64,000 bases of DNA. It comes from Chryseobacterium sp. G0186. Lineage in GTDB: Bacteria; Bacteroidota; Bacteroidia; Flavobacteriales; Weeksellaceae. The stretch covers positions 3,162,001-3,226,000 of the forward strand of contig NZ_CP033918.1 of the NCBI RefSeq assembly GCF_003815675.1, given 5' to 3'. Shown here piece by piece: positions 8,995 through 17,287 of this stretch. The position numbers and the translations under genes are program-made. The notes beneath the pieces are model-generated. The model had not been told where the DNA came from. It saw only the letters and a program-made list of their open reading frames with translations, and did no database searches. Every line of letters starts with the position of its first letter. Position 1 is the stretch's first letter.

Positions 8995-9330
8995 TTAAAA
9001 TATTTTTCCGAATAAATATTCAAATCTCTTTTGACTTACTTCGAGTTGAATATTTAAATTTCTGATTGTTAATGATAATTCCATGTCTTTCTGAACGAAT
9101 GCTTCGGGATTAAAATCCACAAAAGTCAAACTGTTTTTATCCAAAGGACTGATATCAATTAGCCCTTCCTGCTCGCGCTCAAGCCTTTTTATTTTCAGCT
9201 CAATATCTTCAACCTTGCGCCTGTAGATCAATTCTGAATCTTCTCCGATCGTCCGTGCCCGGTCTTCTCTGATCTGATCATTGTTTCGCTGTAACGATTC
9301 AATAAATCTTGGTGTTAATTCATCTTTCAT
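8995..9330 (-). CDS. Small coiled-coil protein of unknown function
   Basis: A 111-residue charged protein rich in Glu, Arg, Lys and Leu; residues about 10-60 (KVEDIELKIKRLEREQEG) and the C-terminal 40 residues have heptad-like spacing. No known family was recognised. It is the first gene after the 9340-9356 operator and is followed within 2 bp by the VWA gene, so the two are probably cotranslated and may form a complex. The start ATG at 9330 lies 9 bp from the operator, which would therefore overlap the transcript start. Confidence 0.75.
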   Translation of the reverse strand: MKDELTPRFIESLQRNNDQIREDRARTIGEDSELIYRRKVEDIELKIKRLEREQEGLIDISPLDKNSLTFVDFNPEAFVQKDMELSLTIRNLNIQLEVSQKRFEYLFGKIF

Positions 9331-9339
9331 AATATTTTT

Positions 9340-9356
9340 TGTGTTATTATTACGCT
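9340..9356. promoter_or_regulatory. Predicted NrtR-type operator, copy 1
   Basis: TGTGTTA-TTAT-TACGCT matches the inverted repeat TGYGTTA-N4-TACRCW found four times in the island. It lies 9 bp before the ATG of the coiled-coil gene and suggests an internal, separately controlled transcription start for the coiled-coil/VWA/PurA-like/macro/sirtuin block. Confidence 0.65.
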
Positions 9357-9398
9357 AATTAAAAATGACATAGTTCTGCTCATTCCTGCAAGCAAATA

Positions 9399-9947
9399 TT
9401 ATTTACAGGAGTACATTACATCTGTTCTCAAAACATATTTTAATCCGCTGATGAGTGTTTTCCCTTCATGTCTTAAGGGATGATAAAAGATCAATGCTGT
9501 TCCCTTTTTGGGTGTTATGGTAAATAAATTTTCAAATTCTGTTTCACCGCCCTCGAAATCATCATTCAGGTAAATGAGAAATGTATAGAAACTTTTTTCA
9601 TTTTCGTTCCTGATATAACTTCCGTCTCTGTGCATTTTAAATTGCTGTCCCGGAGCGTATTTGTACACTCTGAACATTTCATTAAAATTCAGAATTTTAG
9701 CATTTTCATGATCCTGTGGGAGAAATTCAACTGCTTTATTGAATAGGTCTTCTGCAAGTTGATTATCAAAAATCATGAGTCTGTCATTATTTCTTACTCC
9801 TTTACTCATAAGCTGCCGCCCTCCTACATTAATCTTTGCTTCTTCAAAAGTCTTACCTTGGGATAAGGCAATATATTCGTTACATTCTGCTTCTGTGAGA
9901 AATTCCTCAATGAGAAATATCTGTGGGTGTAATTCTATTTTTTCCAT
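9399..9947 (-). CDS. 2OG-Fe(II) oxygenase, prolyl-4-hydroxylase type
   Basis: A 182-residue P4Hc-type dioxygenase. The iron ligands are the HxD of FKMHRDGSY and the distal His of YHPLRHEGKTL; a Lys in SGLKYVLRTD is placed to bind 2-oxoglutarate. FLIYLNDDFEGGETEF is the family signature between them, so the active site is complete. There is no signal peptide. It lies 31 bp after the NADAR gene and before an operator-bearing gap. Within an ADP-ribose island it may hydroxylate a protein or modified nucleotide; that part is guesswork. Confidence 0.88.
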   Translation of the reverse strand: MEKIELHPQIFLIEEFLTEAECNEYIALSQGKTFEEAKINVGGRQLMSKGVRNNDRLMIFDNQLAEDLFNKAVEFLPQDHENAKILNFNEMFRVYKYAPGQQFKMHRDGSYIRNENEKSFYTFLIYLNDDFEGGETEFENLFTITPKKGTALIFYHPLRHEGKTLISGLKYVLRTDVMYSCK

Positions 9948-9978
9948 TATTACTATTTTGTGCCTGGTGCTTGTATTT

Positions 9979-10521
9979 TTACCCTCTCAGTTCATCCCTT
10001 ACTTCCATCAGAACGAATCCTAATAAATTTTCTCCATTCCATAGCAAGGGGTTTTCTGCTCTTGGATCTGTTTCCAGCATTCCAATTCCCCAGATTGTAT
10101 CATATGGGCTTGCTTCTACCAGAATTTTATCATTTGTTGATAGAAGAAAATCCTTAAACTTTTTGTTCTGGGAAAATTTTAAAAGATTCCCGTTTTTTAC
10201 AATTTCATACTTGTTTTCATCCCAAAGCTTCGGATCAAAATTCTTTACTTTTCTCCCCAGACTTTTAACCTGATTTGGGGTACTAGCTTGTAAAATTTCT
10301 TTCAAGGTCTCAGAATCATTAAATAATCTTGCTTTTCCAGCCATCATATAGTGCTCTGCTGTTTTATAAATAATTCCGTCTTCTTCAAATTTACCCGGAA
10401 ACCATTGGCTAAAACATGACTTGGTGATTTCATCTTTAACCGTGTGTCCCCAGAAGAAAAGAAATTTTATTCTTTCCTTTTTCTGAAATCTGTCTTTAAT
10501 ATTTTGTAAAGTGTATTTCAT
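9979..10521 (-). CDS. NADAR family protein (YbiA/DUF1768-like)
   Basis: A 180-residue NADAR protein. The family acts on N-glycosidic bonds of ribosylated or ADP-ribosylated nucleobases, and some members reverse ADP-ribosylation of guanosine. Signatures are FFWGHT (about residue 23), FEEDGIIYKTAEHYMMAGKA (about 45-64, with the conserved Glu-His), LGRKV, KFSQNKKFKDFLL and SPYDTIWGIG. It starts the leftward island: its ATG lies 2 bp from one predicted NrtR operator and 56 bp from a second. No DarT-type toxin, the usual source of ADP-ribosylated DNA, was found nearby. Confidence 0.92.
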   Translation of the reverse strand: MKYTLQNIKDRFQKKERIKFLFFWGHTVKDEITKSCFSQWFPGKFEEDGIIYKTAEHYMMAGKARLFNDSETLKEILQASTPNQVKSLGRKVKNFDPKLWDENKYEIVKNGNLLKFSQNKKFKDFLLSTNDKILVEASPYDTIWGIGMLETDPRAENPLLWNGENLLGFVLMEVRDELRG

Positions 10522-10523
10522 TA

Positions 10524-10540
10524 TGTGTTATTTTTACACA
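10524..10540. promoter_or_regulatory. Predicted NrtR-type operator, copy 2
   Basis: TGTGTTA-TTTT-TACACA is a 17-bp inverted repeat with half-sites TGTGT/ACACA. It sits 2 bp before the NADAR ATG and 54 bp, about five helical turns, from copy 3. Confidence 0.75.
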
Positions 10541-10577
10541 AATTTAAAGGAATATCATTCTATTGTCCAAATTTTTT

Positions 10578-10594
10578 TGTGTTAATTTTACACT
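10578..10594. promoter_or_regulatory. Predicted NrtR-type operator, copy 3
   Basis: TGTGTTA-ATTT-TACACT matches the shared operator. With copy 2 it forms a pair in front of the NADAR gene, which could allow cooperative or looping repression. Confidence 0.75.
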
Positions 10595-10689
10595 AATAAA
10601 TATAAACAACTGATTTACAATGATTAATTTTAATACAAAGAAAAATATTGATCAAAATATTGATTGTCATTTCCTGAAATTAATAGGTT

Positions 10690-10792
10690 TTGGCTAAAGC
10701 CAATGGAATATTTATGGATAAAAAAACGAGCTAAAGCCCGTTTCTATTGAATATTTTCTCTCACAGATTTTGCTGATTAAGCAGATTTTTAA
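10690..10792. repeat. Palindrome-rich intergenic repeat (REP-like)
   Basis: Two short palindromes around a TAAAG core, GGCTAAAGCC (10692-10701) and GAGCTAAAGCCCG (10728-10740), are followed by GCTGATTAAGCAGATT (about 10774-10789). Each side also carries AATATT-type flanks in opposite orientation. From memory such words are scattered in intergenic DNA of Chryseobacterium; no second copy was noticed in this window. Confidence 0.4.
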
Positions 10793-10869
10793 GTCAAATA
10801 TAACAAGAGCCATGCATTTTCTTATTCCGGAAGAACCTCGACAGCTTTTATCTTAAAAAAATCTATTTG

Positions 10870-11565
10870 TTATTTAATTTCGAAATAAAATCCTTGTTCT
10901 TCCAATTCTTTATACTTTTCCTGATTAAAGGTAAAAAGCTTTCCTGGTCTCCCGCTTCCTTCTTTTTTCACGTTGTTGGTTTCATTAAGCAATCCATAGC
11001 TCATTATTTTTTTTCGGAAATTTCTACGGTCTATTTCCTGTCCAACTATTGTTTTATAAAGGTTTTCCAGATCGGAAAAGGGAAATTCTTCATTAAGAAG
11101 GTTAAAGCCGATTGGCTGATATTGAATTTTGGTACGAAGCCTTTTTAATGCAATATCAATGATGGTTTTATGGTCAAAAGCAACGGAAGGAAGCTTATTC
11201 ACACTGAACCATTGTGCATCATCTGCATCAGAATCTGCAAACAACTCATGGTAAGAAGGGTTAACAAGCCCCAGATAAGCCACGGAAACCACTCTATTTC
11301 GAGGGTCTCGGCCAACATTACCAAATGTATAGAGTTGTTCCAAAAAATCGGGTTTAATGCCCGCTTCTTCATGGAGTTCTCTTTTGACAGCATCATCCAG
11401 ATTTTCATCATCCAAAACCAAACCTCCGGGAAGTGCCCATCCCCCTTTAAAAGGCTCTATATTTCTTTTGATTAGAAGAATCTGCAGATCTTCTTTGTCA
11501 AAATATCCGAAGATAACTGCATCTACTGCTACTTTTATATCCTGTAATTTTTTTGGTGAGCCCAT
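10870..11565 (-). CDS. Nudix-winged-helix regulator of the NrtR type
   Basis: A 231-residue protein with an N-terminal Nudix domain (about 1-140) and a C-terminal winged helix (about 150-231, ending KELEEQGFYFEIK). The Nudix box GGLVLDDENLDDAVKRELHE plus EAGI fits G-x5-E-x7-REU-x-EE-x-G fully, so ADP-ribose or a related nucleotide could be bound and perhaps cleaved. NrtR proteins are ADP-ribose-responsive repressors of NAD metabolism; related Nudix regulators of Bacteroidetes sense sugars instead. The gene stands first and on the same strand as the ADP-ribose island, and a copy of the shared operator lies 9 bp before its ATG, indicating autoregulation. The link to ADP-ribose rests on the target genes. 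Confidence 0.88.
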   Translation of the reverse strand: MGSPKKLQDIKVAVDAVIFGYFDKEDLQILLIKRNIEPFKGGWALPGGLVLDDENLDDAVKRELHEEAGIKPDFLEQLYTFGNVGRDPRNRVVSVAYLGLVNPSYHELFADSDADDAQWFSVNKLPSVAFDHKTIIDIALKRLRTKIQYQPIGFNLLNEEFPFSDLENLYKTIVGQEIDRRNFRKKIMSYGLLNETNNVKKEGSGRPGKLFTFNQEKYKELEEQGFYFEIK

Positions 11566-11574
11566 AAATTAATT

Positions 11575-11591
11575 TGCGTTACGAATACACA
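11575..11591. promoter_or_regulatory. Predicted NrtR-type operator, copy 4 (autoregulatory)
   Basis: TGCGTTA-CGAA-TACACA keeps both half-sites and the exact N4 spacing of the other three copies although its centre is different. It lies 9 bp before the regulator's ATG at 11565. Confidence 0.65.
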
Positions 11592-11687
11592 AAGCTACAA
11601 TTTATCACAACAATAAAAAAAAATTTATTAATAATAAAAGTTCATACCTTTATGTTATTATTATAACCAACTTAAAATTAAATAATT

Positions 11688-12332
11688 ATGAAAAATTTAC
11701 TAGCCATTCTTTCTTTTGCCTTTTTATTAACGGCCTGTGAGAAAGGGAAGACAACAACTGCCAATAATTCTAACCCATCAGACTCTGCCACTGCAAAATC
11801 TGAATGGAAACCCGTAGATTCTGCTGCAGCTACAAAAGCCTGGATGGAGTTTGCTACCCCTGGAGAAATGCATAAAATGTTAGCCAAATTCGATGGTAAT
11901 TGGACTGGCGCTACAAGTATGTGGATGGACAACAGTGGGAAAGCGTCTACAAGCACATCGGAATGCACGAATAAAATGATTTTTGATGGACGATATCAGG
12001 TAAGTAATTATAAAGGAAACTTCATGGGAATGCCTTTTGAGGGAATGAGTATCATGGGATATGATAATGCAAAGAAGAAATTTGTGAGTACCTGGATTGA
12101 TAATATGGGAACGGGATTAATGCGTGCTGAAGGAGATTGGAACCCTACTAAAAAATCAATTGACTTTAAAGGTAAAATGACTGATCCCAGCCAACCCGGA
12201 AAGGAATGTGATGTAAGAGAAGTTTATACTTTTACTGATGAGAATAACCATATGCTGGAAATGTTTGGTCCCGATCCTAAAACAGGAAAAGAAATGAAAA
12301 CAATGGAGATAAAATTTACCCGTAAAAAATAA
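11688..12332 (+). CDS. DUF1579-family lipoprotein
   Basis: A 214-residue exported lipoprotein: the signal peptide ends in FLLTAC, with Cys at residue 17, followed by a Thr/Ser/Asn-rich linker. The rest matches the DUF1579 layout: a FDGNWTGATSMWMD stretch (about residue 65), SYQV-like strands, and a DWNPTKKSIDFKG stretch near 155, suggesting a lipocalin-like beta barrel. Function of the family is unknown. It is transcribed away from the ADP-ribose island and ends in a strong hairpin shared with the convergent secreted-protein gene. Confidence 0.8.
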   Translation: MKNLLAILSFAFLLTACEKGKTTTANNSNPSDSATAKSEWKPVDSAAATKAWMEFATPGEMHKMLAKFDGNWTGATSMWMDNSGKASTSTSECTNKMIFDGRYQVSNYKGNFMGMPFEGMSIMGYDNAKKKFVSTWIDNMGTGLMRAEGDWNPTKKSIDFKGKMTDPSQPGKECDVREVYTFTDENNHMLEMFGPDPKTGKEMKTMEIKFTRKK

Positions 12333-12371
12333 ATAAAAGTCCCGCTTCAAATTGAAGCGGGACTTTTATTT
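12331..12371. terminator. Bidirectional hairpin terminator
   Basis: A perfect 19-bp stem (12331-12349 with 12353-12371, core AGTCCCGCTTCA) has loop AAT and A/T-rich ends. It overlaps the stop codons of both convergent genes, the DUF1579 lipoprotein on the left and the repeat protein on the right. Confidence 0.85.
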
Positions 12372-13521
12372 ACTTGGTTTCCGACACCAAGGTCGTCGGA
12401 GTACTCATATTATTATTAAAATATTCTACATTGAATTCCTGAGCGACCCAATTTCCTGTTTTAGAATTAAATACATAGACTTTGTGGTCATATTTATCCG
12501 TGAAAAGGAAATTTCCATTGGAGACAGTGATTTCCGGATTTCCTAAGCCTCCATTATTGTAAAAGTATCCAAGACTAAATTCCTGTGTTTTCCATTCCAT
12601 CGTTTTCGAATTAAACACTTTTATGTTGTGTTCAAATTTGTCTACAAATGCAAAATTACTTCCTGAATAAATAACGGTAGGCGCAATATTGTTATTAGGA
12701 TAGCCAATATTGAAGTCTTTTCCGGACCATTCTCCGCTTATATAATTGAATGTATAAACCTTATGGTCATGTTTATCGATAAACATGGCATTTCCGTTAT
12801 CTAAAGTCACCACATCAGGGCTCAAAAGACCATTGTTATAATACCAAACATTATAGAGCTGAGAAGACCATGTTCCTGTTTTAGAATTGAAAATATTCAC
12901 CGTTCGCTCGTATTTGTCTGTGAATATTACATTTCCATTGGAAGCCGTAATGGCAGGAACTATATTATTGTTACTATATCCTTCATTATATAATTTGGAA
13001 GACCATATTCCTGTTTTGGAATTAAAAGCATAAATCTTACGATCAAACTTATCCAGAAAATAATAATTACTGCTTTTTCCTTCAATGATATCATCCCCTA
13101 TTGAAGAATTGGGAGAGGAAACATCAATTTTTTGTGCAACCATGGCATAAGGAACACTCATTAGCTGATTGGTCCCCACATTGGTATAATTGCTGCCTCC
13201 TGCAGGGTCCATTTCCACTTTAATGAATTTGGAATTTACAGACCAGTTTATTCCCGAAAATGCTCCTGAAACAGGTGTCCCTTGCCCAATGTTCAGGTTG
13301 ACCAATCCTTTGGAATTTGTTGTTTTGGAATGGGTTTCTGTATAAAGATTAGTTCCGTTAACAGAATTGTTTAAAATACTGATTCTCACAGATACATTGC
13401 CGTTCGCTACAGGAGCTCCGCTAGAATTAAAGGCAATGGCTTGATAAGCAAATGCATCAGGAATCTGTGCAAAAACCACAGCAGTGGAAAGAGCTAAAAT
13501 AAGAGTGTATAGTTTTTTCAT
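12370..13521 (-). CDS. Secreted protein with about five 44-residue repeats
   Basis: A 383-residue protein with signal peptide MKKLYTLILALSTAVVFAQ. Residues 20-130 form the Bacteroidetes head module that begins PDAFAYQAIAFNSSG and ends LMSVPYAMVAQ, often seen before tail or propeller regions in secreted proteins. From about residue 158, five repeats follow a pattern like DKYDHKVYVFNSKTGNW, then a YNNN-rich part and ASNGNxxFTDK; their spacing suggests beta-propeller blades. No C-terminal T9SS sorting domain is present on this protein, but the gene directly upstream (9-bp gap) encodes one. The role is unknown; surface or extracellular location is likely. Confidence 0.75.
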   Translation of the reverse strand: MKKLYTLILALSTAVVFAQIPDAFAYQAIAFNSSGAPVANGNVSVRISILNNSVNGTNLYTETHSKTTNSKGLVNLNIGQGTPVSGAFSGINWSVNSKFIKVEMDPAGGSNYTNVGTNQLMSVPYAMVAQKIDVSSPNSSIGDDIIEGKSSNYYFLDKFDRKIYAFNSKTGIWSSKLYNEGYSNNNIVPAITASNGNVIFTDKYERTVNIFNSKTGTWSSQLYNVWYYNNGLLSPDVVTLDNGNAMFIDKHDHKVYTFNYISGEWSGKDFNIGYPNNNIAPTVIYSGSNFAFVDKFEHNIKVFNSKTMEWKTQEFSLGYFYNNGGLGNPEITVSNGNFLFTDKYDHKVYVFNSKTGNWVAQEFNVEYFNNNMSTPTTLVSETK

Positions 13522-13530
13522 GATAGTCGT

Positions 13531-13986
13531 TTATTTTTTTATAATTTTTACAGGTTTTAATTCTAAATTTTTGAACATCAGCATATAAACTCCTTTAGTC
13601 AAGAAAGAAAGGTCTATCCGATTGTCTTTAATTTCCTTTTGAGAAACCAGTTTTCCTGACATATCATATATCGAAACCTCTTTCGGTTTTGTCTTTGATG
13701 AAACACTTATGGTGATATAGTCCGCAGTTGGATTGGGGTAAACGTTTACCTTTTCTTGGTTGGTAATAACCTCATTAACACCTAAGACAGTGAGTACAGT
13801 CTGAGATAATACTCCGAGTGTTCCAGAATTTTGTTCATCAGGATTGGTAGGCACCACATAAATTTCTCCAACGGTATGAATAAGATTCTCACCGGATACT
13901 CCGCCGGAATTGAGCCCTCCCACAAGACTCTGAGAATAGAACAAAGCAGAGCATAATAACCCGCTAAGCAAGTAGATTTTTTTCAT
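13531..13986 (-). CDS. Small T9SS type A sorting-domain protein
   Basis: A 151-residue protein with signal peptide MKKIYLLSGLLCSALFYSQ and a C-terminal type A sorting domain (about 80-151) that begins VYPNPTADYITI, continues VSIYDMSGKLV and ends GVYMLMFKNLELKPVKIIKK. Such domains direct export by the type IX system and are removed at the surface. Only about 60 residues remain between the two, so almost no cargo domain is present. The gene precedes the repeat protein by 9 bp in the same transcript, suggesting that both serve one surface structure. Confidence 0.88.
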   Translation of the reverse strand: MKKIYLLSGLLCSALFYSQSLVGGLNSGGVSGENLIHTVGEIYVVPTNPDEQNSGTLGVLSQTVLTVLGVNEVITNQEKVNVYPNPTADYITISVSSKTKPKEVSIYDMSGKLVSQKEIKDNRIDLSFLTKGVYMLMFKNLELKPVKIIKK

Positions 13987-14117
13987 GGAAATTAATTTTT
14001 TGTAAATATAGGATAAAGAAATATCAATATATAAAAACTTATATTATGTTAAACAAATTATTATAAACCCCTATTTAAAAGAAAAATATATTTCAATCCT
14101 AAATATTATTACAAAAA

Positions 14118-14141
14118 AAAACCGGTATAACTACCGGTTTT
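14118..14141 (-). terminator. lepA hairpin terminator
   Basis: AAAACCGGTA (14118-14127) pairs with TACCGGTTTT (14132-14141), with loop TAAC. On the minus strand a U-run follows the stem. It lies 20 bp after the lepA stop codon. Confidence 0.85.
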
Positions 14142-14160
14142 AATATCATGAATATTTGTC

Positions 14161-15957
14161 TTAATCATTAAGCTTTAATACTGCCATGAATGCAGACTGC
14201 GGTACTTCTACCCTTCCGATCTGTTTCATTTTCTTCTTCCCTTCTTTCTGCTTTTCCAATAGTTTACGCTTTCTGGAAATATCTCCTCCGTAACATTTTG
14301 CGGTAACATCTTTTCTCAATGCCTTGATCGTTTCCCTTGCAATAACCTTAGCTCCCAAAGCTGCCTGAACAGCAATATCAAACTGTTGTCTCGGGATCAG
14401 TTCACGAAGCTTTTCACACATCCTTTTACCGATATAATAAGCATTACTATCATGGATCAATGATGAAAGAGCATCTACCATATCTCCATTGATCAGGATG
14501 TCCATCTTCACAAGCTTGGAAGCCCTGAATCCTATTGGATGATAATCGAATGAAGCATACCCCTTAGAAATTGATTTTAATCTGTCGTAGAAGTCAAAAA
14601 CAACTTCTGCCAATGGCATATTGAAAATTAATTCTACTCTTTCTGATGTTAAATAGCTCTGGTTAACGATCTCTCCTCTTTTCTCAATACAAAGAGTCAT
14701 TACAGCTCCTACAAAGTCAGATTTTGTAATGATTGAAGCCTTAATGAAAGGCTCTTCTACTCTATCCATCGTAGAAGGATCCATCATTTCAGATGGGTTG
14801 TTAATCAAAATCGGAACATCCGGTTCCTTTTTCGTATATCCAAAATACGATACGTTCGGCACTGTTGTGATAACGTTCATATTAAACTCTCTGTCAAGAC
14901 GTTCCTGAACAATTTCCATGTGAAGCATTCCCAGGAATCCGCAACGGAATCCGAAACCAAGAGCCGCTGAACTTTCCGGTTCAAAAACCAGAGAAGCATC
15001 ATTTAATCTTAATTTCTCCAAAGAGAATCTCAATTCTTCAAAATCCTCAGAATCAATTGGGTAAATACCGGCAAATACCATTGGCTTTACTTCCTCAAAA
15101 CCATCAATTGGACCAGCTGCAGGTCTATCAAATGAGGTAATAGTATCTCCTACCTTTACTTCACGGGCATCCTTAATTCCGGAAACCAAATATCCTACAT
15201 CTCCACACTGAACGCTTTTCTTTGGAACCTGCTTCAACTTTAAAGTTCCTACCTCATCTGCTCCATATTCTTTACCGGTAGCAAAGAATTTAATTTTTTC
15301 GTTCTTGGTAATACTTCCGTTGACCACCTTGAAATAAGCCTCAATCCCTCTGAACGGATTATAAACAGAGTCGAAGATCAATGCCTGAAGGGGCCCGTCA
15401 GGATCACCCACAGGAGCAGGAATTCTATCAACAATCTGTTCTAATAAATGATGAACCCCCTCTCCTGTCTTTCCTGAAACTCTTAGTACATCTTCATATT
15501 CGCACCCAATCAAATTCATAATTTCATCAGTTACTTCTTCAGGATTTGCAGAAGGCAGATCAATTTTATTTAAAATCGGAATAATCGTCAGATCATTTTC
15601 CAGGGCTAAATATAAGTTACTGATCGTTTGAGCCTGAATGCTCTGTGCAGCATCTACAATAAGAAGCGCTCCTTCACAGGCTGCAATGGAACGGGAAACT
15701 TCGTAAGAGAAGTCTACGTGTCCCGGAGTATCAATAAGGTTTAATATATATTTTTCGCCTTTATATTCATAATCCATCTGAATCGCGTGAGATTTAATGG
15801 TAATCCCACGTTCTTTTTCCAAATCCATATCATCCAGCGTCTGAGACTGTAGTTCTCTTTGGGTAACGGTGTTCGTATACTCCAGAAGACGGTCTGCCAA
15901 GGTACTTTTACCGTGGTCGATATGAGCGATTATGCAAAAATTTCGTATGTTTTTCAT
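14161..15957 (-). CDS. lepA: Elongation factor 4 (LepA)
   Basis: A 598-residue translational GTPase of normal LepA length. [14 protein letters not shown] (about 11-24) is the P-loop, DTPGHVDF and NKIDLP are the further G motifs, and [14 protein letters not shown] sits in domain III. The C-terminal LepA-specific domain ends with [19 protein letters not shown], a typical basic tail. LepA acts on stalled or assembling ribosomes and can back-translocate tRNAs. The gene is monocistronic with its own terminator. Confidence 0.97.
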   Translation of the reverse strand: MKNIRNFCIIAHIDHGKSTLADRLLEYTNTVTQRELQSQTLDDMDLEKERGITIKSHAIQMDYEYKGEKYILNLIDTPGHVDFSYEVSRSIAACEGALLIVDAAQSIQAQTISNLYLALENDLTIIPILNKIDLPSANPEEVTDEIMNLIGCEYEDVLRVSGKTGEGVHHLLEQIVDRIPAPVGDPDGPLQALIFDSVYNPFRGIEAYFKVVNGSITKNEKIKFFATGKEYGADEVGTLKLKQVPKKSVQCGDVGYLVSGIKDAREVKVGDTITSFDRPAAGPIDGFEEVKPMVFAGIYPIDSEDFEELRFSLEKLRLNDASLVFEPESSAALGFGFRCGFLGMLHMEIVQERLDREFNMNVITTVPNVSYFGYTKKEPDVPILINNPSEMMDPSTMDRVEEPFIKASIITKSDFVGAVMTLCIEKRGEIVNQSYLTSERVELIFNMPLAEVVFDFYDRLKSISKGYASFDYHPIGFRASKLVKMDILINGDMVDALSSLIHDSNAYYIGKRMCEKLRELIPRQQFDIAVQAALGAKVIARETIKALRKDVTAKCYGGDISRKRKLLEKQKEGKKKMKQIGRVEVPQSAFMAVLKLND

Positions 15958-16147
15958 TTAAGAATCTTGTAATTTGCAAAGATAAAAAAAAGAGAGAGAT
16001 TATTGTATTTCATAATCTTAATGTATCAATTTATTTAAATATTCATTAGAAATTCATGTTTTTGAATAAGGGGTAAGTGAACTACAATCCTTTATAACAT
16101 CTAAAATCTCTAGCTAAAATTAAGAACATTTTTGAAGATGTAATCAA

Positions 16148-16180
16148 ACGGCTCTCACAAAAAAAATCTGTGAGAGCCGT
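16148..16180 (-). terminator. Hairpin after the sigma-factor operon
   Basis: ACGGCTCTCACA (16148-16159) pairs with TGTGAGAGCCGT (16169-16180) across a 9-nt A-rich loop. It lies 22 bp after the last gene of the leftward sigma operon. No strong U-run follows, so it may stabilise the mRNA end instead. Confidence 0.6.
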
Positions 16181-16202
16181 CCAACATTAAAAAAATAAAC
16201 TA

Positions 16203-16712
16203 TTATGGGTTTTGCTTAGGTACCGGAGCACTATTGTTTCCGTGAGGTTTTCTTTCATTCATCTTATCCCTCATCATTCCCTCAGATTGAAACAGCTTCA
16301 GAACTTTCTGGCAAGGTATGATCTGTTGCATTTTATCTGCATATTTTTTTCTGTTATCCAAAAGCCTCTGCCCAATTTCAAAACTTTGCTGCAATTTAGC
16401 TTTAGCTTCATCATCGGATAAGGTTTCAGGATTAAAACCTGGATCAAACTGGCTTTTTATCTGCTTTTGGCTATCGAGATACTCGTTATAAAGCTGAGTA
16501 AATTCTGCCTTATCACCAGGATCGACATTCAAATTATCCATGATCATATTATTCCTGAATTTCTTAAGCAACTCCTTTCTTTCTTCAGGAGAAAGATTGT
16601 TGATGACTTCCTTTCTTTGTTTAGGATCCATCTTTTTCCAATCATAATCATTGATTTGAGCGTTAAAGCCAAAACCATAAATAATAAAAAACGTCAATAT
16701 TATCTTTTTCAT
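16203..16712 (-). CDS. Periplasmic Spy/CpxP-like protein of an ECF sigma operon
   Basis: A 169-residue exported helical protein; MKKIILTFFIIYGFGFNAQ is the signal peptide. It is rich in Lys, Glu and Gln with NLSPEERKELLKKFRNN near residue 40, resembling the LTxxQ helical periplasmic proteins such as Spy and CpxP. It is the last gene in a three-gene operon with an ECF sigma factor and a single-pass membrane protein, which suggests that it senses or buffers envelope stress signals. The similarity to Spy is by composition and layout only. Confidence 0.7.
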   Translation of the reverse strand: MKKIILTFFIIYGFGFNAQINDYDWKKMDPKQRKEVINNLSPEERKELLKKFRNNMIMDNLNVDPGDKAEFTQLYNEYLDSQKQIKSQFDPGFNPETLSDDEAKAKLQQSFEIGQRLLDNRKKYADKMQQIIPCQKVLKLFQSEGMMRDKMNERKPHGNNSAPVPKQNP

Positions 16713-16721
16713 CTTTCTTTA

Positions 16722-17270
16722 TTAATTGTATAAATCCAAATAAACATCCTGTGTTGAGTTACTGGCCAATTCTGCAATTTCAGAATTGGAGAATGAATCA
16801 AGATAGTCATTCATTCTGGTTTCTTCTTTTTTGATTACAGGCTTCACTGTTTTTTGTGATCCTGCTTCTTTTTCATTTCCACTTTCATTATTCAGACTAA
16901 AATTTGAACTACTCTTCTGATTTACAAATCTTTGATCTGTATTTTCAACAGAAGTTAAATCTGACTTCAAGGTTTCATAGGCAAGCTCACCCTCTGTTTT
17001 GGGTTCCTCTTTATTCACCACATATCCCTCTTTTGAATTCAAACCTTTATCAGCTGAATCATTATTGGAAGTTAAAACAAAAGTTACTCCAAAGATTAAA
17101 GCCAGTGACGCAGCCACAGCATACATCCAATTTAACTTAAAGACAGGTGCAGGAGCTTTCTCCTCTATCTTTATATCATTCATAACGCTCTCCTGAATAT
17201 TTGTAAACAAATGATCAGGGACTTTGTAAATGTTTTTACGTTCTAGTTTTTCTATGTCGAACTCTTTCAT
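16722..17270 (-). CDS. Single-pass membrane protein, predicted anti-sigma factor
   Basis: A 182-residue protein with a cytosolic N-terminus (about 1-48, starting MKEFDIEKLERKNIYKVPDH), one membrane segment (about 50-68, MYAVAASLALIFGVTFVL) and a Ser/Asn/Glu-rich outer part. No classic zinc anti-sigma motif is seen. Its place 17 bp after the sigma-factor gene and its topology suggest that the N-terminal helix region binds the sigma factor. The C-terminal YLDSFSNSEIAELAS could face the periplasmic partner encoded next. Confidence 0.7.
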   Translation of the reverse strand: MKEFDIEKLERKNIYKVPDHLFTNIQESVMNDIKIEEKAPAPVFKLNWMYAVAASLALIFGVTFVLTSNNDSADKGLNSKEGYVVNKEEPKTEGELAYETLKSDLTSVENTDQRFVNQKSSSNFSLNNESGNEKEAGSQKTVKPVIKKEETRMNDYLDSFSNSEIAELASNSTQDVYLDLYN

Positions 17271-17287
17271 CTTTGTTTTCTCAAAAA

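Larger units (their letters stand above)
10522..10869. other. Intergenic region with two operators and a repeat element
   Basis: This 348-bp gap between the NADAR gene and its regulator holds the two operator copies at 10524-10540 and 10578-10594, a palindrome-rich repeat element at about 10690-10792, and AT-rich DNA. No coding region was recognised. Confidence 0.6.
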
